This document shows positions 37,520-46,424 of a stretch of DNA of 64,000 bases, in pieces. Source of the DNA: Hymenobacter arizonensis (GTDB lineage Bacteria > Bacteroidota > Bacteroidia > Cytophagales > Hymenobacteraceae). Position numbers and translations under genes: made by a program. Every line of letters starts with the position of its first letter. Position 1 is the first letter of the stretch. The stretch covers positions 620,001-684,000 of the forward strand of contig NZ_FOXS01000001.1 in NCBI RefSeq assembly GCF_900115775.1. Direction: 5' to 3'. The notes beneath the pieces were generated by a model. That model was not told the origin of the DNA, made no database searches, and saw nothing but the letters and a program-made list of their open reading frames with translations.

Positions 37520-37643
37520 CTGAGTGAAAAGAACGTCATGTCGAGCGCAGCCGAGACATCTCGCGTGGGGTAGTAACTAAATCATGAGGACGATGCGAGC
37601 GAGATGTCTCGGCTGCGCTCGACATGACGTTCTTTTTACTCAG
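37520..37643. repeat. Type A palindromic repeat, 45-bp arms
   Basis: 37520-37564 and 37599-37643 are reverse complements at 44 of 45 positions. Key words are GAACGTCATGTCGAGCG and GAGACATCTCGC. It fills the gap between the M61 terminator and the kup stop, and a broken copy is at 22082. Confidence 0.9.
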
Positions 37644-37682
37644 AAACAACCTTATGAATGATTTAAACACCAAGTCAGCAGG

Positions 37683-39617
37683 TCAGATAATGCGCTTCAG
37701 CGCCACCTCGCGCACCGGCGCAATTACTAGCGGCACTTTCTCTACTTTCACTGAAGAAGTATCGAGGCCGAAGTATTGGTCTTCCGAAGCAATGAACTGC
37801 CGGATGTAGAAGTACGCCTGCATCACGAGCTTTTCCAGGGTGGGGAAGTCGTTCTCAACGCTCAGAAACTTTTGCAGCACTACAAATCGGAAGTCTCCGG
37901 TGACGTGCTGCTTGCTCAGCGACTCGTAACGCGAGGTAATGTCCACTTCCTTGTTGCGCACTAGGTCCTCAATCACCTTGCGGAAGTAAAGGTTGATGCG
38001 CTGCTGCACCCGGAATCCTAGCCGAAAGTTGATGCGGAACACGTCGTCCTTGGCCACTTCGGTAACCTTGTACTCCATGGTGTAGGGCTCGTCGGTGGTT
38101 TCGACGTGGATGAACCAGTAGATGTCGGCCCGCTTGGGGCGCTTCTGGAAGATGGAGTAGATGATTTTCTGCTCAATCTCGGAGTTGCGCTCGGCCGAGG
38201 TCAAGAACACCAAGTGGGTCGCGTATTTGGGAATGGATTCATCGTCGCTGAGCTGCTTGAGAGCGTCCACGTAGGGTTCGAGGCGGACAAATTCGGTGAG
38301 GCGGCGCTTGATGTAGAATGCTTTCAGCCACACGTACATCACACCAATAAGGGCCACCCCAATGGCCAGCGACACCCAGCCCCCGTGCGGAAACTTGATG
38401 AGGTTGGCAACAAGAAACGAGCTCTCAATGATGCCATAGATGATGGCAAAACCATACACCAGCGGCGTGGCTACCCGCTTGGCCCGCAGCCACATGGTGA
38501 GCAGAATGGTGGTCATCATCATGGTGAGGGTGATGGCTAGGCCGTAGGCCGCCTCCATGTTTTCCGACTTCTGGAAATACAGCACCACGCCCACGCAGCC
38601 CAACAGCAGCAGCCGGTTCATGCTGGGCACGAAAAGCTGCCCCTTCACATCGGTAGGGTAGTTGAGCTTCACTTTGGGCCACATATTGAGCCGTATGGCC
38701 TCGGCTACTAGCGTAAACGAGCCCGTGATAAGCGCCTGCGAAGCAATGATGGCCGCAATGGTGGCAATGCCCACCCCAATGAGCAGAAACCACGGCGGCA
38801 TCAGCTCATAAAAGGGATTGCGCCCGTCCAGCTGCTCGCCCTGGTGGGCAATCAGCCAGCCGCCCTGCCCGAAGTAGTTGAGCAGCAGGCAGGTCTTCAC
38901 AAATATCCAGCTCACGCGAATGTTGCCCTTGCCGCAATGGCCCAGGTCCGAGTACAGGGCCTCGGCGCCGGTGGTGCACAGAAACACCGCCCCCAGCAGC
39001 CAGAAGCCGCCCGGGTACTGCACCAGTAGCTCGTAGGCGTACACGGGGTTTATGGCCCTGAGTATCTCGGGGTGCATGGCAACTCCTTTTATACCCAATA
39101 TGGCCAGCATGGAAAACCACACCAGCATCATGGGGCCAAAGGCCTTGCCCACAATCTGAGTACCAAAGCTCTGCATGAAGAAAAGCCCCAGCAGAATGGC
39201 AATAACGATGGGCACCGTCGGGATGCTGGGGTACACGGCCTGCAGGCCTTCAATGGCCGACGACACCGAAATAGGCGGGGTAATAACGCCATCGGCTAGC
39301 AGGGCCGCGCCCCCGATAATGGCCACGGCCGACAGCCACGCCCCGCGGCGGCGCACCAAGGCAAAAAGCGAGAAAATGCCGCCCTCGCCGTTGTTATCCG
39401 CATTCAGCGTCAGCAGCACGTACTTGACTGTAGTTTGCAGTGTGAGGGTCCACAGCACGCAGGAAATGCCTCCGTACACCAGCCGCGGGTCAATCAGCCC
39501 GGGCACTATGGCTTTCATCACATAGAGCGGCGAGGTCCCGATGTCGCCGTAAATAATGCCGAGGGCAATCAGCAGTCCCGCCCCCGAAACGGCGGTATGC
39601 GAATGTTTAGAGTCCAT
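37683..39617 (-). CDS. kup: Kup-type potassium uptake transporter
   Basis: A 644-aa membrane protein of the KUP/HAK/KT family that takes up K+ with protons. The family signature GIIYGDIGTSPLYVMKA lies at residues ~19-35, about 12 hydrophobic helices fill 15-450, and a cytoplasmic C-terminal domain (about 450-644) follows. Acidic and polar residues of the K+ path lie in the TSPLY region. It is a single gene; upstream is a short AT-containing leader before the minus-strand DUF6232-like gene. Confidence 0.96.
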   Translation of the reverse strand: MDSKHSHTAVSGAGLLIALGIIYGDIGTSPLYVMKAIVPGLIDPRLVYGGISCVLWTLTLQTTVKYVLLTLNADNNGEGGIFSLFALVRRRGAWLSAVAIIGGAALLADGVITPPISVSSAIEGLQAVYPSIPTVPIVIAILLGLFFMQSFGTQIVGKAFGPMMLVWFSMLAILGIKGVAMHPEILRAINPVYAYELLVQYPGGFWLLGAVFLCTTGAEALYSDLGHCGKGNIRVSWIFVKTCLLLNYFGQGGWLIAHQGEQLDGRNPFYELMPPWFLLIGVGIATIAAIIASQALITGSFTLVAEAIRLNMWPKVKLNYPTDVKGQLFVPSMNRLLLLGCVGVVLYFQKSENMEAAYGLAITLTMMMTTILLTMWLRAKRVATPLVYGFAIIYGIIESSFLVANLIKFPHGGWVSLAIGVALIGVMYVWLKAFYIKRRLTEFVRLEPYVDALKQLSDDESIPKYATHLVFLTSAERNSEIEQKIIYSIFQKRPKRADIYWFIHVETTDEPYTMEYKVTEVAKDDVFRINFRLGFRVQQRINLYFRKVIEDLVRNKEVDITSRYESLSKQHVTGDFRFVVLQKFLSVENDFPTLEKLVMQAYFYIRQFIASEDQYFGLDTSSVKVEKVPLVIAPVREVALKRII

Positions 39618-39757
39618 GAAGAATTAGCAACTGTAAGTAGCCGGGCCAGTGCTGTTATTAAAATTTGGCGCGCGAAGGTAGGAGCCAACTCTTCGAGTGT
39701 GACGTTGGGCGCGGCCTGCTGTGCGGGCTACTCACTGAGCAATAGCGAATTGTTGAG

Positions 39758-40417
39758 TTAATTATCCGGCTGCAGGCCTTCGGCTTCGGCCTGAGCAGCG
39801 GCTTGGGCGGCTTCGGCGGCCTGGCGGGTGGCCTCGTCGGCGGCAGCCAGCACATAAGCCGCCTCGCGGGCGGCCCAGTCGTGGACGCGAAAAATGCGGC
39901 GGTTTACCTCTGCCGTGAGGCGCTGCCAGCCCGCGGTGTCGCCGGGCAGGGCAAAGTTGACCATTTCGCGCCCCAGTCGGTGCAGGCGCAGGCGGTTGGT
40001 GCCGCGGTGCCCGTAGGCGAGCAGCAGCGCGGTCAGGGTCATGCCTATCATGGCAGGCCCTGTGCGCAGCCAGTTTTGCAAAAAGGCAATCATCACGCTG
40101 GCCAGGCCGATGCTGCCCAGCAGATACCACAGTATCCAGCGCACCGGCGTGAGCTCGGCCCGCTCCAGCTCCAGCAGCAGAAACGAGCGGCCGCGCACGG
40201 TGAGTGTGGTGTCGGTGAGCACCACGCGCCCGTCTTCGCTTTGCATGGTGGGCAGCGGAGGTGGCGGTTCGGGCGGCGCCATTTTGGGAGGCGGCCCGGG
40301 CTCATAGAAAGGTGCCGATACCAAAGCGGCCCCGGAAGGTTGTTCCGGGGCCACGGGTGGGGTGGGGTCAGCGGGTGGCTGGGCTTCGAGGTCGTTCATG
40401 TGCTCAGAAACAGCCAT
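39758..40417 (-). CDS. Membrane protein with DUF6232-like domain
   Basis: About 219 aa; ATG at 40417 or 40399. A Pro-rich N-terminal region (PADPTPPVAPEQPSG, PPEPPPPLP) precedes a domain resembling DUF6232: EDGRVVLTDTTLTVRGRSFLLLELERAEL. Two hydrophobic helices (WILWYLLGSIGLASVMIAF and GPAMIGMTLTALLLAYG) follow, and the C-terminus is Ala/Gln/Glu-rich and helical. The function is unknown. It lies 84 bases downstream of the FKBP gene on the same strand, probably co-transcribed. Confidence 0.7.
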   Translation of the reverse strand: MAVSEHMNDLEAQPPADPTPPVAPEQPSGAALVSAPFYEPGPPPKMAPPEPPPPLPTMQSEDGRVVLTDTTLTVRGRSFLLLELERAELTPVRWILWYLLGSIGLASVMIAFLQNWLRTGPAMIGMTLTALLLAYGHRGTNRLRLHRLGREMVNFALPGDTAGWQRLTAEVNRRIFRVHDWAAREAAYVLAAADEATRQAAEAAQAAAQAEAEGLQPDN

Positions 40418-40501
40418 TGTGCTAGTGGTGCGCGACCAAGTGGGCGCACCAGGGCGGGTGGGGGTAGAAGATGTGAATGGATTTTCCACCCCCACGGCGC
40501 C

Positions 40502-41134
40502 TTAGTTATTTACTTTAATCAGCTCCACATCGAAGATGAGGGCCGTGTCGCCAGGGATGTCGCGGCCTGCGCCCCGCTTGCCGTAGGCCAGGTCCGAGGG
40601 AATGTAGAGGCGGTACTTCGAGCCTTCGGGCATCAGCTGCAGAGCTTCTGTCCAGCCGGCAATCACGCCGTTGACGGGGAAGGTGGCGGGCTGGCCGCGC
40701 TGGTAGCTGCTGTCGAACACGGTGCCGTTAATGAGGGTGCCGTGGTAGTGCGTCGTCACCGACGAACCCAGCGTGGGGGTTTTGCCCGTGCCCTGGGTCA
40801 GTACTTCGTACTGCAAGCCGCTGGGCAGGGTGGTCACGCCCGACTTGCTGGCGTTTTGGGCGAGGAAGGCTTCGCCTTCGGCTTTGTTGTTGCTCATGGA
40901 ATTGGGGTCTTGGGTTTGGTCGTCGTCTTCGGCACCGCCCATCTGCTCCTGCAGCTGCTGCATAGCGGCCTGCATTTGCTCTTGGGTGAGGCGGCTGGGC
41001 TGGCCCTGCAAGCCTTCTTTTAGGGCGCCGGCCAGGGTATCGATGTCAAGGTCGAGGCCCTGCTGGGCAAAGTTGCGGGCCAGGTCGCGGCCGATGATGT
41101 AGCTCACTTGAGCCTGGTGGGAATCGAGGTTCAT
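40502..41134 (-). CDS. FKBP-type peptidyl-prolyl cis-trans isomerase
   Basis: A 210-aa Mip/FkpA-like protein. The N-terminal helical dimerisation region (VSYIIGRDLARNFAQQGLDLD) is followed by the FKBP domain (about 98-210): GLQYEVLTQGTGKTP, VTTHYHGTLINGTVFDSSY, IAGWTEALQLMPEGSKYRLYIP and LAYGKRGAG. It speeds proline isomerisation during protein folding. No signal peptide is visible, unlike most Mip proteins, so it may be cytoplasmic or start further upstream. Confidence 0.93.
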   Translation of the reverse strand: MNLDSHQAQVSYIIGRDLARNFAQQGLDLDIDTLAGALKEGLQGQPSRLTQEQMQAAMQQLQEQMGGAEDDDQTQDPNSMSNNKAEGEAFLAQNASKSGVTTLPSGLQYEVLTQGTGKTPTLGSSVTTHYHGTLINGTVFDSSYQRGQPATFPVNGVIAGWTEALQLMPEGSKYRLYIPSDLAYGKRGAGRDIPGDTALIFDVELIKVNN

Positions 41135-41290
41135 GGGCAGGTGTGTGTAGGTAAAGCTGCGGCGGTTTCAGTCCGAAACGTGGTCCGGCAGCGGGTGAAA
41201 GAATTGCTCAATGGATTACGCCGTTGCCGGGGCGAAGTTCCAAAAGCCGCGCCGAACCGCTGCAACCGCCGTAATGGCCGAACCCACAAC

Positions 41291-41320
41291 AAAAAGCCCG
41301 GCCAATGGGCCGGGCTCTTA
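41291..41320 (-). terminator. Terminator of the 44-aa peptide gene
   Basis: A nine-bp stem AGCCCGGCC (41295-41303) / GGCCGGGCT (41308-41316). Read on the minus strand it is followed by tttttgttg, placing it downstream of the small gene at 41366-41500. Confidence 0.85.
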
Positions 41321-41365
41321 CCTAAAATAATTGCGCTAAAACGGGGTTAGCCGATAGAATAATGC

Positions 41366-41500
41366 TTAGCAGTATAAATGCTGGTCGTCGTCGCCGTGGA
41401 AGAAGAAGGTCAGGTCCAGGTCGGCCACTTTGGCAGCTAAGTAGCTTACGCCGCCCAGTAAAAGCAGCGAGGAAAACGATAATGCGGTGGTCTTTTTCAT
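41366..41500 (-). CDS. Small membrane or secreted peptide, 44 aa
   Basis: ATG at 41500, stop taa at 41366-41368. The peptide starts MKKTTALSFSSLLLLGG, a lysine-then-hydrophobic segment typical of a signal peptide or single membrane helix, and ends with an acidic, His-containing stretch (FFFHGDDDQHLYC). It is followed on its own strand by a terminator 46 bases past the stop, so it looks like an independent transcription unit between the FKBP gene and the ABC transporter. No family is recognised. The C-terminal GDDD, His and Cys could bind metal; that is speculation. Confidence 0.6.
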   Translation of the reverse strand: MKKTTALSFSSLLLLGGVSYLAAKVADLDLTFFFHGDDDQHLYC

Positions 41501-41676
41501 TTCTAAGGGCAAAAAAGCCTTAATGGTGATTACTGTGCAAAGATACGAAAATCAAGCCAAAAATGTTATGCATGCAGCGTAAATTAATATTCACTTAACT
41601 CATAATCAATGGTAATATGACATAATATCAAAAAAAGTTAATACATTTCTTATTAATCACCATCTTCTTCTGCATC

Positions 41677-42570
41677 ATGACTCTACGCATCAGTAACCTC
41701 TCCAAAACGTACGCCAATGGCGTGCGTGCGCTCCACAACGTTTCGCTCACCATTCCGAGTGGCATGTTTGGGCTGCTGGGCCCCAACGGCGCCGGCAAAA
41801 GCTCGCTGATGCGCACCATTGCCACCCTGCAGGAGCCCGACAGCGGCGGCATCATGCTGGGCGAAATCGACGTGCTGACGCAAAAGGACGCTGTACGTCG
41901 GGTGCTGGGCTACCTGCCCCAGGAATTCGGCCTTTACCCCAGCATTTCGGCCGAGGTGCTGCTCGATTATTTTGCCGGCCTCAAGGGCATTCGCGACAAC
42001 CAGGAACGCAAGCTGGCGGTGGAAAGCCTGCTGCACCAAACCAACTTGTGGGCGGCCCGCAAGAAAGCCGTGGGCGGCTACTCGGGCGGCATGCGGCAGC
42101 GCTTCGGCATTGCGGTGGCGCTGCTGGGCTCGCCGCAGCTCATCATCGTGGACGAGCCCACGGCCGGCCTCGACCCCACCGAGCGCAACCGCTTCCTGGA
42201 TTTGCTGAGCGAGATAGGGGAGAACGTGGTGGTGATTCTCAGCACCCATATTGTAGAAGATGTGACCGAGCTGTGCCCCAACATGGCCATCATTGCGGGC
42301 GGCGAAGTGGTGGCCACGGGCTCGCCCAATGACGTGATTGGTGAAATCCGAGGCAAAGTTTACCGCACCAAAACGGAAAAAGTGGCCCTGGCACAGCTGA
42401 AATCCGACTATGAGGTGATTTCCTCGAAGCTGGTTGCCGGCCAGCCCATCGTGCGGGTGTTTAGCGAGCAGCCCATCAACGGGCAGTTCCAGCCCGCCGA
42501 GGCCACACTGGAAGACGTGTATTTCCATAGCCTGGCACGGAAGCAATTGGCAATGAACAATGAGCAGTGA
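41677..42570 (+). CDS. ABC transporter ATP-binding protein
   Basis: A 297-aa ATPase. Walker A is GPNGAGKSS at 35-43, the signature is YSGGMRQR (in place of LSGGQ), and Walker B runs LIIVDEPTAGLDP with the H-loop in STHIVEDV. It powers the ABC-2-type permease encoded directly downstream. The last residues, AMNNEQ, are encoded by the left arm of an inverted repeat (42544-42577), so the C-terminus appears to have been shaped by repeat insertion. Subfamily is that of drug, antibiotic or unknown-substrate exporters. Confidence 0.95.
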   Translation: MTLRISNLSKTYANGVRALHNVSLTIPSGMFGLLGPNGAGKSSLMRTIATLQEPDSGGIMLGEIDVLTQKDAVRRVLGYLPQEFGLYPSISAEVLLDYFAGLKGIRDNQERKLAVESLLHQTNLWAARKKAVGGYSGGMRQRFGIAVALLGSPQLIIVDEPTAGLDPTERNRFLDLLSEIGENVVVILSTHIVEDVTELCPNMAIIAGGEVVATGSPNDVIGEIRGKVYRTKTEKVALAQLKSDYEVISSKLVAGQPIVRVFSEQPINGQFQPAEATLEDVYFHSLARKQLAMNNEQ

Positions 42571-42642
42571 GCAATGGGAGGAGGGCGGAGGGTACGCGAG
42601 CAATAAGTCCATTGCTCATTCTTCATTACTCATTGTCAATTG
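42544..42642. repeat. Inverted repeat spanning an ABC gene stop codon
   Basis: 42544-42577 and 42609-42642 are reverse complements at about 28 of 34 positions, each made of iterated CAATGA/GAGCAATG words. The left arm contains the end and stop of the ATPase gene, and the right arm ends seven bases before the permease ATG. Confidence 0.8.
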
Positions 42643-42648
42643 AAAACC

Positions 42649-45600
42649 ATGTTCGCACACATTTTCGCTTTCGAACTGCGCTACCGCTTCACGCAGCCCA
42701 GCACCTATCTGTACTTCGGCGTATTTGCGCTGTTTGGGTTTTTGTCGCAGACAGTAAACGACTTCGGCTTTGCCAGCGCCAAGGTGCACGTCAATTCGCC
42801 CGATGCGCTGGCGCAGCTGCACTTCATTGCCTCTATTTTGGGCATGTTTGTGACGGCGGCCATCCTAGGCACGCCCATCTACCGCGACGACAAGGAGGGC
42901 ATGACGGGCCTCGTGTACACCACGCAGCTGACCAAACCCGCTTATTTGAGCGGGCGGTTTCTGGGGTCGCTGCTGGCCATTTGGTTCATTATGAGCGGCA
43001 TTTCGGTGGGCGCGCTGCTGGGCATGCTCATGCCCTGGGTCGACGCCGAAAAGCTGGGCCCAGTGATGCCGCTGGCGCTGTTGGCGCCGCTGGTGGCCGG
43101 GGCTTGGGTAAATGCCTTTTTTGCGGGCTGCATCTTCTTTGCGGCGTACCTGCTGTTTCGCTCGCCGCTGGTGGTGTATCTGGGTGGCATTGTGCTATTT
43201 GTGCTCTACCAGGTTTCGCTCACGTTTTCGAGCCGGGTGAGCAGCGACCACCTTTTTTCGCAGCTCGACCCGTTTGGACTGGTGGCCAAAAACATAGATG
43301 CCAACTACTGGACGGTGGCTGAGCGCAACAGCAAGCTGGCGAATTTTCTTGGTGGCGAATTGCTGCAAAACCGAATAACCTGGGCCGGCGTGGGCTTGGT
43401 AATCCTGTTCGCGGCTTGCGCGTTTTTCCGGTTGGGCCAGGCCAAGACCCGGGTGAAAAAGCAAGCTGCTGATTTAGCACCGATACCAACCGGCGCGGTA
43501 GGGCTGCGTAGGTCGCCCCAACAGTTTGGCAACGGACTAGCAATGTGGCAGCTGCGGCAGTTGACGAAGGTGCAGTTTCTGAACGTGGTGCGGGCCTGGC
43601 CGTTTCGGGTGCTGGCCTTGCTAGGTATCGTGTTTGTACTCTTCAATGCCTACTACACGTATCAGGACACGCGCGGCATTCAGATGCCAGTAACCTACCT
43701 GATTTTGAACATGCTGAACAGCAATTACACGCTGTTTTCGCTGCTCATTGTTATTATTTACGCCGGCGAGCTGGTGTGGCGAGAGCGGGACACCAAGCTG
43801 CAACTGGTATTCGATGCGTTGCCGTTTTCGACCTGGGTGCCGTTTCTGAGCAAGCTGCTGGCGCTGCTGGCTGTGCAGGTGGTGCTCACCCTGGTGATGG
43901 ACGGCGTGGGCATTGCCATTCAGCTTTACCGGGCGCCCGCCTTGGTCGAGCCTCTACTCTATTTCAAGGACTTCGCCTTGCAACTGGCCAATTTGACGGT
44001 GCTCTGTGCCCTAGCCATGACCGTGCAAACGGTGGTGAACCACAAGTACGTGGGCCACGCCATCATGATGGTGTACTACGGCGTGGTGTTTCTGCTGGCC
44101 GATGCGCTGGGCCTGCACCATGGGCTGCTGAAGTTTGGGGCCGCCGTGCCCTACACCTATTCCGACATGAACGGCTATGGGCACCTGGTAGCGCCGCTGC
44201 TGGCCATCAACGCATATTACCTGGCCGGGGCGCTGGTGTTGGTGCTGCTCACGGGCCTGCTCTGGGTGCGCGGCAACGATACCGACCTGCGCGCCCGTGG
44301 CCGGCTGTTTGGGCAGCGGCTGCGCGGGGCGGGCATGCGGCCGGCCCTGGCCGCGGGGCTGGTGGTGCTGTTTGTGGCCGGTGGCTGGGTGTTCTATAAC
44401 GCCAACATCATCAACGAATTTGTGACGCCCAAGGCCCTGGAGGCCCGCCAGGCCAATGCCGAGCGTCAGTACAAGCGCTACGAAAACCTACTGCAGCCCA
44501 GAATGGTGGCCGTAACCCTAAACGCCGACCTGTACCCCACGGCCAGCCCGCGCGGCTACCGTATGCACGGCGCCTACACGCTGCGTAACAAGGCCAGCCG
44601 GGGCATTGATACCCTTTTCATCAACTACAACCCCAGTCGCAGCGTCCGGAACCAGCTCAGCCTGAGTCGGGCCGCCAAGGTGCTAACGGACGACCCCGTG
44701 GCCGGCGTGCGCCTCTACCGCCTGGCCCAGCCCCTGGCGCCCGGCGACTCGCTCGACCTGCAATACGATGTATCGTACTGGGCCAACGGCTTTACCTCGC
44801 GCCTCAAAGACAACGGCGTGTTCAACTGGGCCTCCATCTCGCCCGAAGACCGGCTCACGGCCAACGGCACTTTCCTCGACGACCCCGGCCTGCGCATAGG
44901 CTACCTGCGGGGTGCCGAGATGGAAGACGACGACGTGCGCAAGCGCAACGGCCTCAAGCCCAAGGAGCGCGCCCTCCCGCTCAACGACCCGCGCGGCCGC
45001 TCCGAGTGCGAGTTCGGCCCTGAGTTTGACTACGTGCGCTACCAGGCCACCGTCAGCACCGACCCCGACCAGATTGCCATCACGCCCGGCTACCTTCAAA
45101 AGGAGTGGCTGCAAAACGGCCGCCGCTACTTCCGCTACCAGATGGACCAGCCCATGCTGCCCATGATTTCGGTGCTCTCGGCCCGCTACCAGGTGCACCG
45201 CGAAAGCTGGCAAAACCCCGCTGGCGGCCCGCCCGTGGCCATCGAAATCTACCACGACCCCAAGCACGCCTACAACGTGAAGCGCATGGCCGAGGCCTTG
45301 CGCAAGGCCTTGCCGTACTACACGGCCGCCTTTGGCCCCTACCAGTACCGACAGATTCGGGTGCTGGAGTTTCCGCGCTATAAGTCCTTTGCCCAGAGTT
45401 TCCCCAACACGGTGCCGTTTTCGGAAGGCGCCGGTTTTATCGACGACCTCCGCGACCCGACCAAGCCCGATTTGGCCTTCTTCATCACCAACCACGAGCT
45501 GGCCCACCAGTGGTGGGGCCACCAGCTGGTGGGCGCCAACGTGCAGGGCAGCAGCATGCTGGTAGAATCGTTGGCCGAATACTCCGCCATCATGACGGCC

Positions 45601-46320
45601 AAGCACGAGTTCACGCCCGAAAAGATGCAGCAATTCATGCGCCGCGAGCTCGACAACTACCTGCGGGGCCGACGCCAGGAGCGCAAGAAGGAGCAGCCGC
45701 TCATGCTCTGCGAGTCGCAGCCCTACATTCATTACTACAAGGGTGGCATGGTGTTCTACGCCCTGCAGGACTACATCGGCGAGGATAAACTGAACGGTGC
45801 CCTGCGGGCATTCATCACTAAAAACCGTTACCAGACCCGCCCGTACCCCAACTCGGCCGACCTGATGACCTACCTGCACCAGGCCACGCCCGATTCGCTG
45901 CAGTATTTGCTGCACGACATGTTCGAGACCATCACGCTCTACAAAAACGAGCTCAAAACCGCTACCTACACCCCGCGCCCCGATGGCAAGTTCGACGTCA
46001 GCCTCACCATCAAGGCCGAAAAGCTACGGGCCGACAGCCTGGGCAACGAAAAGTCTATCGCCATGGCCGACTACATCGACCTCGGCATTTTCGGACCCGA
46101 TAAGTCACTGGGCGAAGCCTGGGATGTGCGCGGGAAGCCGCTGTTCCTCAAAAAAGTGAAGCTCACCAAGCCCGAAACCACGTTTCATTTCGTGGTGAAT
46201 GAGAAACCTGCCAAAGCCGGCGTAGACCCCTACCAGAAGCTGATTGAACGGTATTACTACGACAATGTGAAGCCGCTGGATGAGCAAAAACCAAGCTCGA
46301 AGCCAGTAGCGCTGAAGTAG
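42649..46320 (+). CDS. ABC-2 permease fused to an M1-like aminopeptidase
   Basis: A 1223-aa protein starting at ATG 42649. The N-terminal ~590 residues hold about 12 hydrophobic helices in two ABC-2-type sets (ending near VLFVAGGWVFYNA). Residues ~640-1190 form an M1 metallopeptidase-like domain outside the membrane with HELAH at 949-953 and Glu973 (VESLAEYSA); the spacing to Glu is one residue longer than in classic M1 enzymes, as is usual for this fusion family. It pairs with the ATPase encoded upstream. It probably exports and processes a peptide, or couples export to proteolysis; the substrate is unknown. Confidence 0.93.
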   Translation: MFAHIFAFELRYRFTQPSTYLYFGVFALFGFLSQTVNDFGFASAKVHVNSPDALAQLHFIASILGMFVTAAILGTPIYRDDKEGMTGLVYTTQLTKPAYLSGRFLGSLLAIWFIMSGISVGALLGMLMPWVDAEKLGPVMPLALLAPLVAGAWVNAFFAGCIFFAAYLLFRSPLVVYLGGIVLFVLYQVSLTFSSRVSSDHLFSQLDPFGLVAKNIDANYWTVAERNSKLANFLGGELLQNRITWAGVGLVILFAACAFFRLGQAKTRVKKQAADLAPIPTGAVGLRRSPQQFGNGLAMWQLRQLTKVQFLNVVRAWPFRVLALLGIVFVLFNAYYTYQDTRGIQMPVTYLILNMLNSNYTLFSLLIVIIYAGELVWRERDTKLQLVFDALPFSTWVPFLSKLLALLAVQVVLTLVMDGVGIAIQLYRAPALVEPLLYFKDFALQLANLTVLCALAMTVQTVVNHKYVGHAIMMVYYGVVFLLADALGLHHGLLKFGAAVPYTYSDMNGYGHLVAPLLAINAYYLAGALVLVLLTGLLWVRGNDTDLRARGRLFGQRLRGAGMRPALAAGLVVLFVAGGWVFYNANIINEFVTPKALEARQANAERQYKRYENLLQPRMVAVTLNADLYPTASPRGYRMHGAYTLRNKASRGIDTLFINYNPSRSVRNQLSLSRAAKVLTDDPVAGVRLYRLAQPLAPGDSLDLQYDVSYWANGFTSRLKDNGVFNWASISPEDRLTANGTFLDDPGLRIGYLRGAEMEDDDVRKRNGLKPKERALPLNDPRGRSECEFGPEFDYVRYQATVSTDPDQIAITPGYLQKEWLQNGRRYFRYQMDQPMLPMISVLSARYQVHRESWQNPAGGPPVAIEIYHDPKHAYNVKRMAEALRKALPYYTAAFGPYQYRQIRVLEFPRYKSFAQSFPNTVPFSEGAGFIDDLRDPTKPDLAFFITNHELAHQWWGHQLVGANVQGSSMLVESLAEYSAIMTAKHEFTPEKMQQFMRRELDNYLRGRRQERKKEQPLMLCESQPYIHYYKGGMVFYALQDYIGEDKLNGALRAFITKNRYQTRPYPNSADLMTYLHQATPDSLQYLLHDMFETITLYKNELKTATYTPRPDGKFDVSLTIKAEKLRADSLGNEKSIAMADYIDLGIFGPDKSLGEAWDVRGKPLFLKKVKLTKPETTFHFVVNEKPAKAGVDPYQKLIERYYYDNVKPLDEQKPSSKPVALK

Positions 46321-46323
46321 CCC

Positions 46324-46424
46324 GTAGCGCGGACTCTGCGAGTCCGCGTCGGCGTGTGGTCGAGTCCGCATTGGGGTCGGGAAGATTGCGCGCCCGTCAC
46401 GCGGACTCGCAGAGTCCGCGCTAC
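46324..46424. repeat. Palindrome filling a convergent gap
   Basis: 26-bp perfect inverted arms, 46324-46349 and 46399-46424 (key word GCGGACTC...GAGTCCGCG). It starts four bases after the permease stop and covers the stop codon of the pseudouridine synthase. It may act as a bidirectional terminator. Confidence 0.88.

Noticed and set aside
44683..45915. A 410-codon open frame on the minus strand
   Set aside because: Antisense to the peptidase part of the ABC fusion, with the same low-complexity Val/Gly/His pattern.
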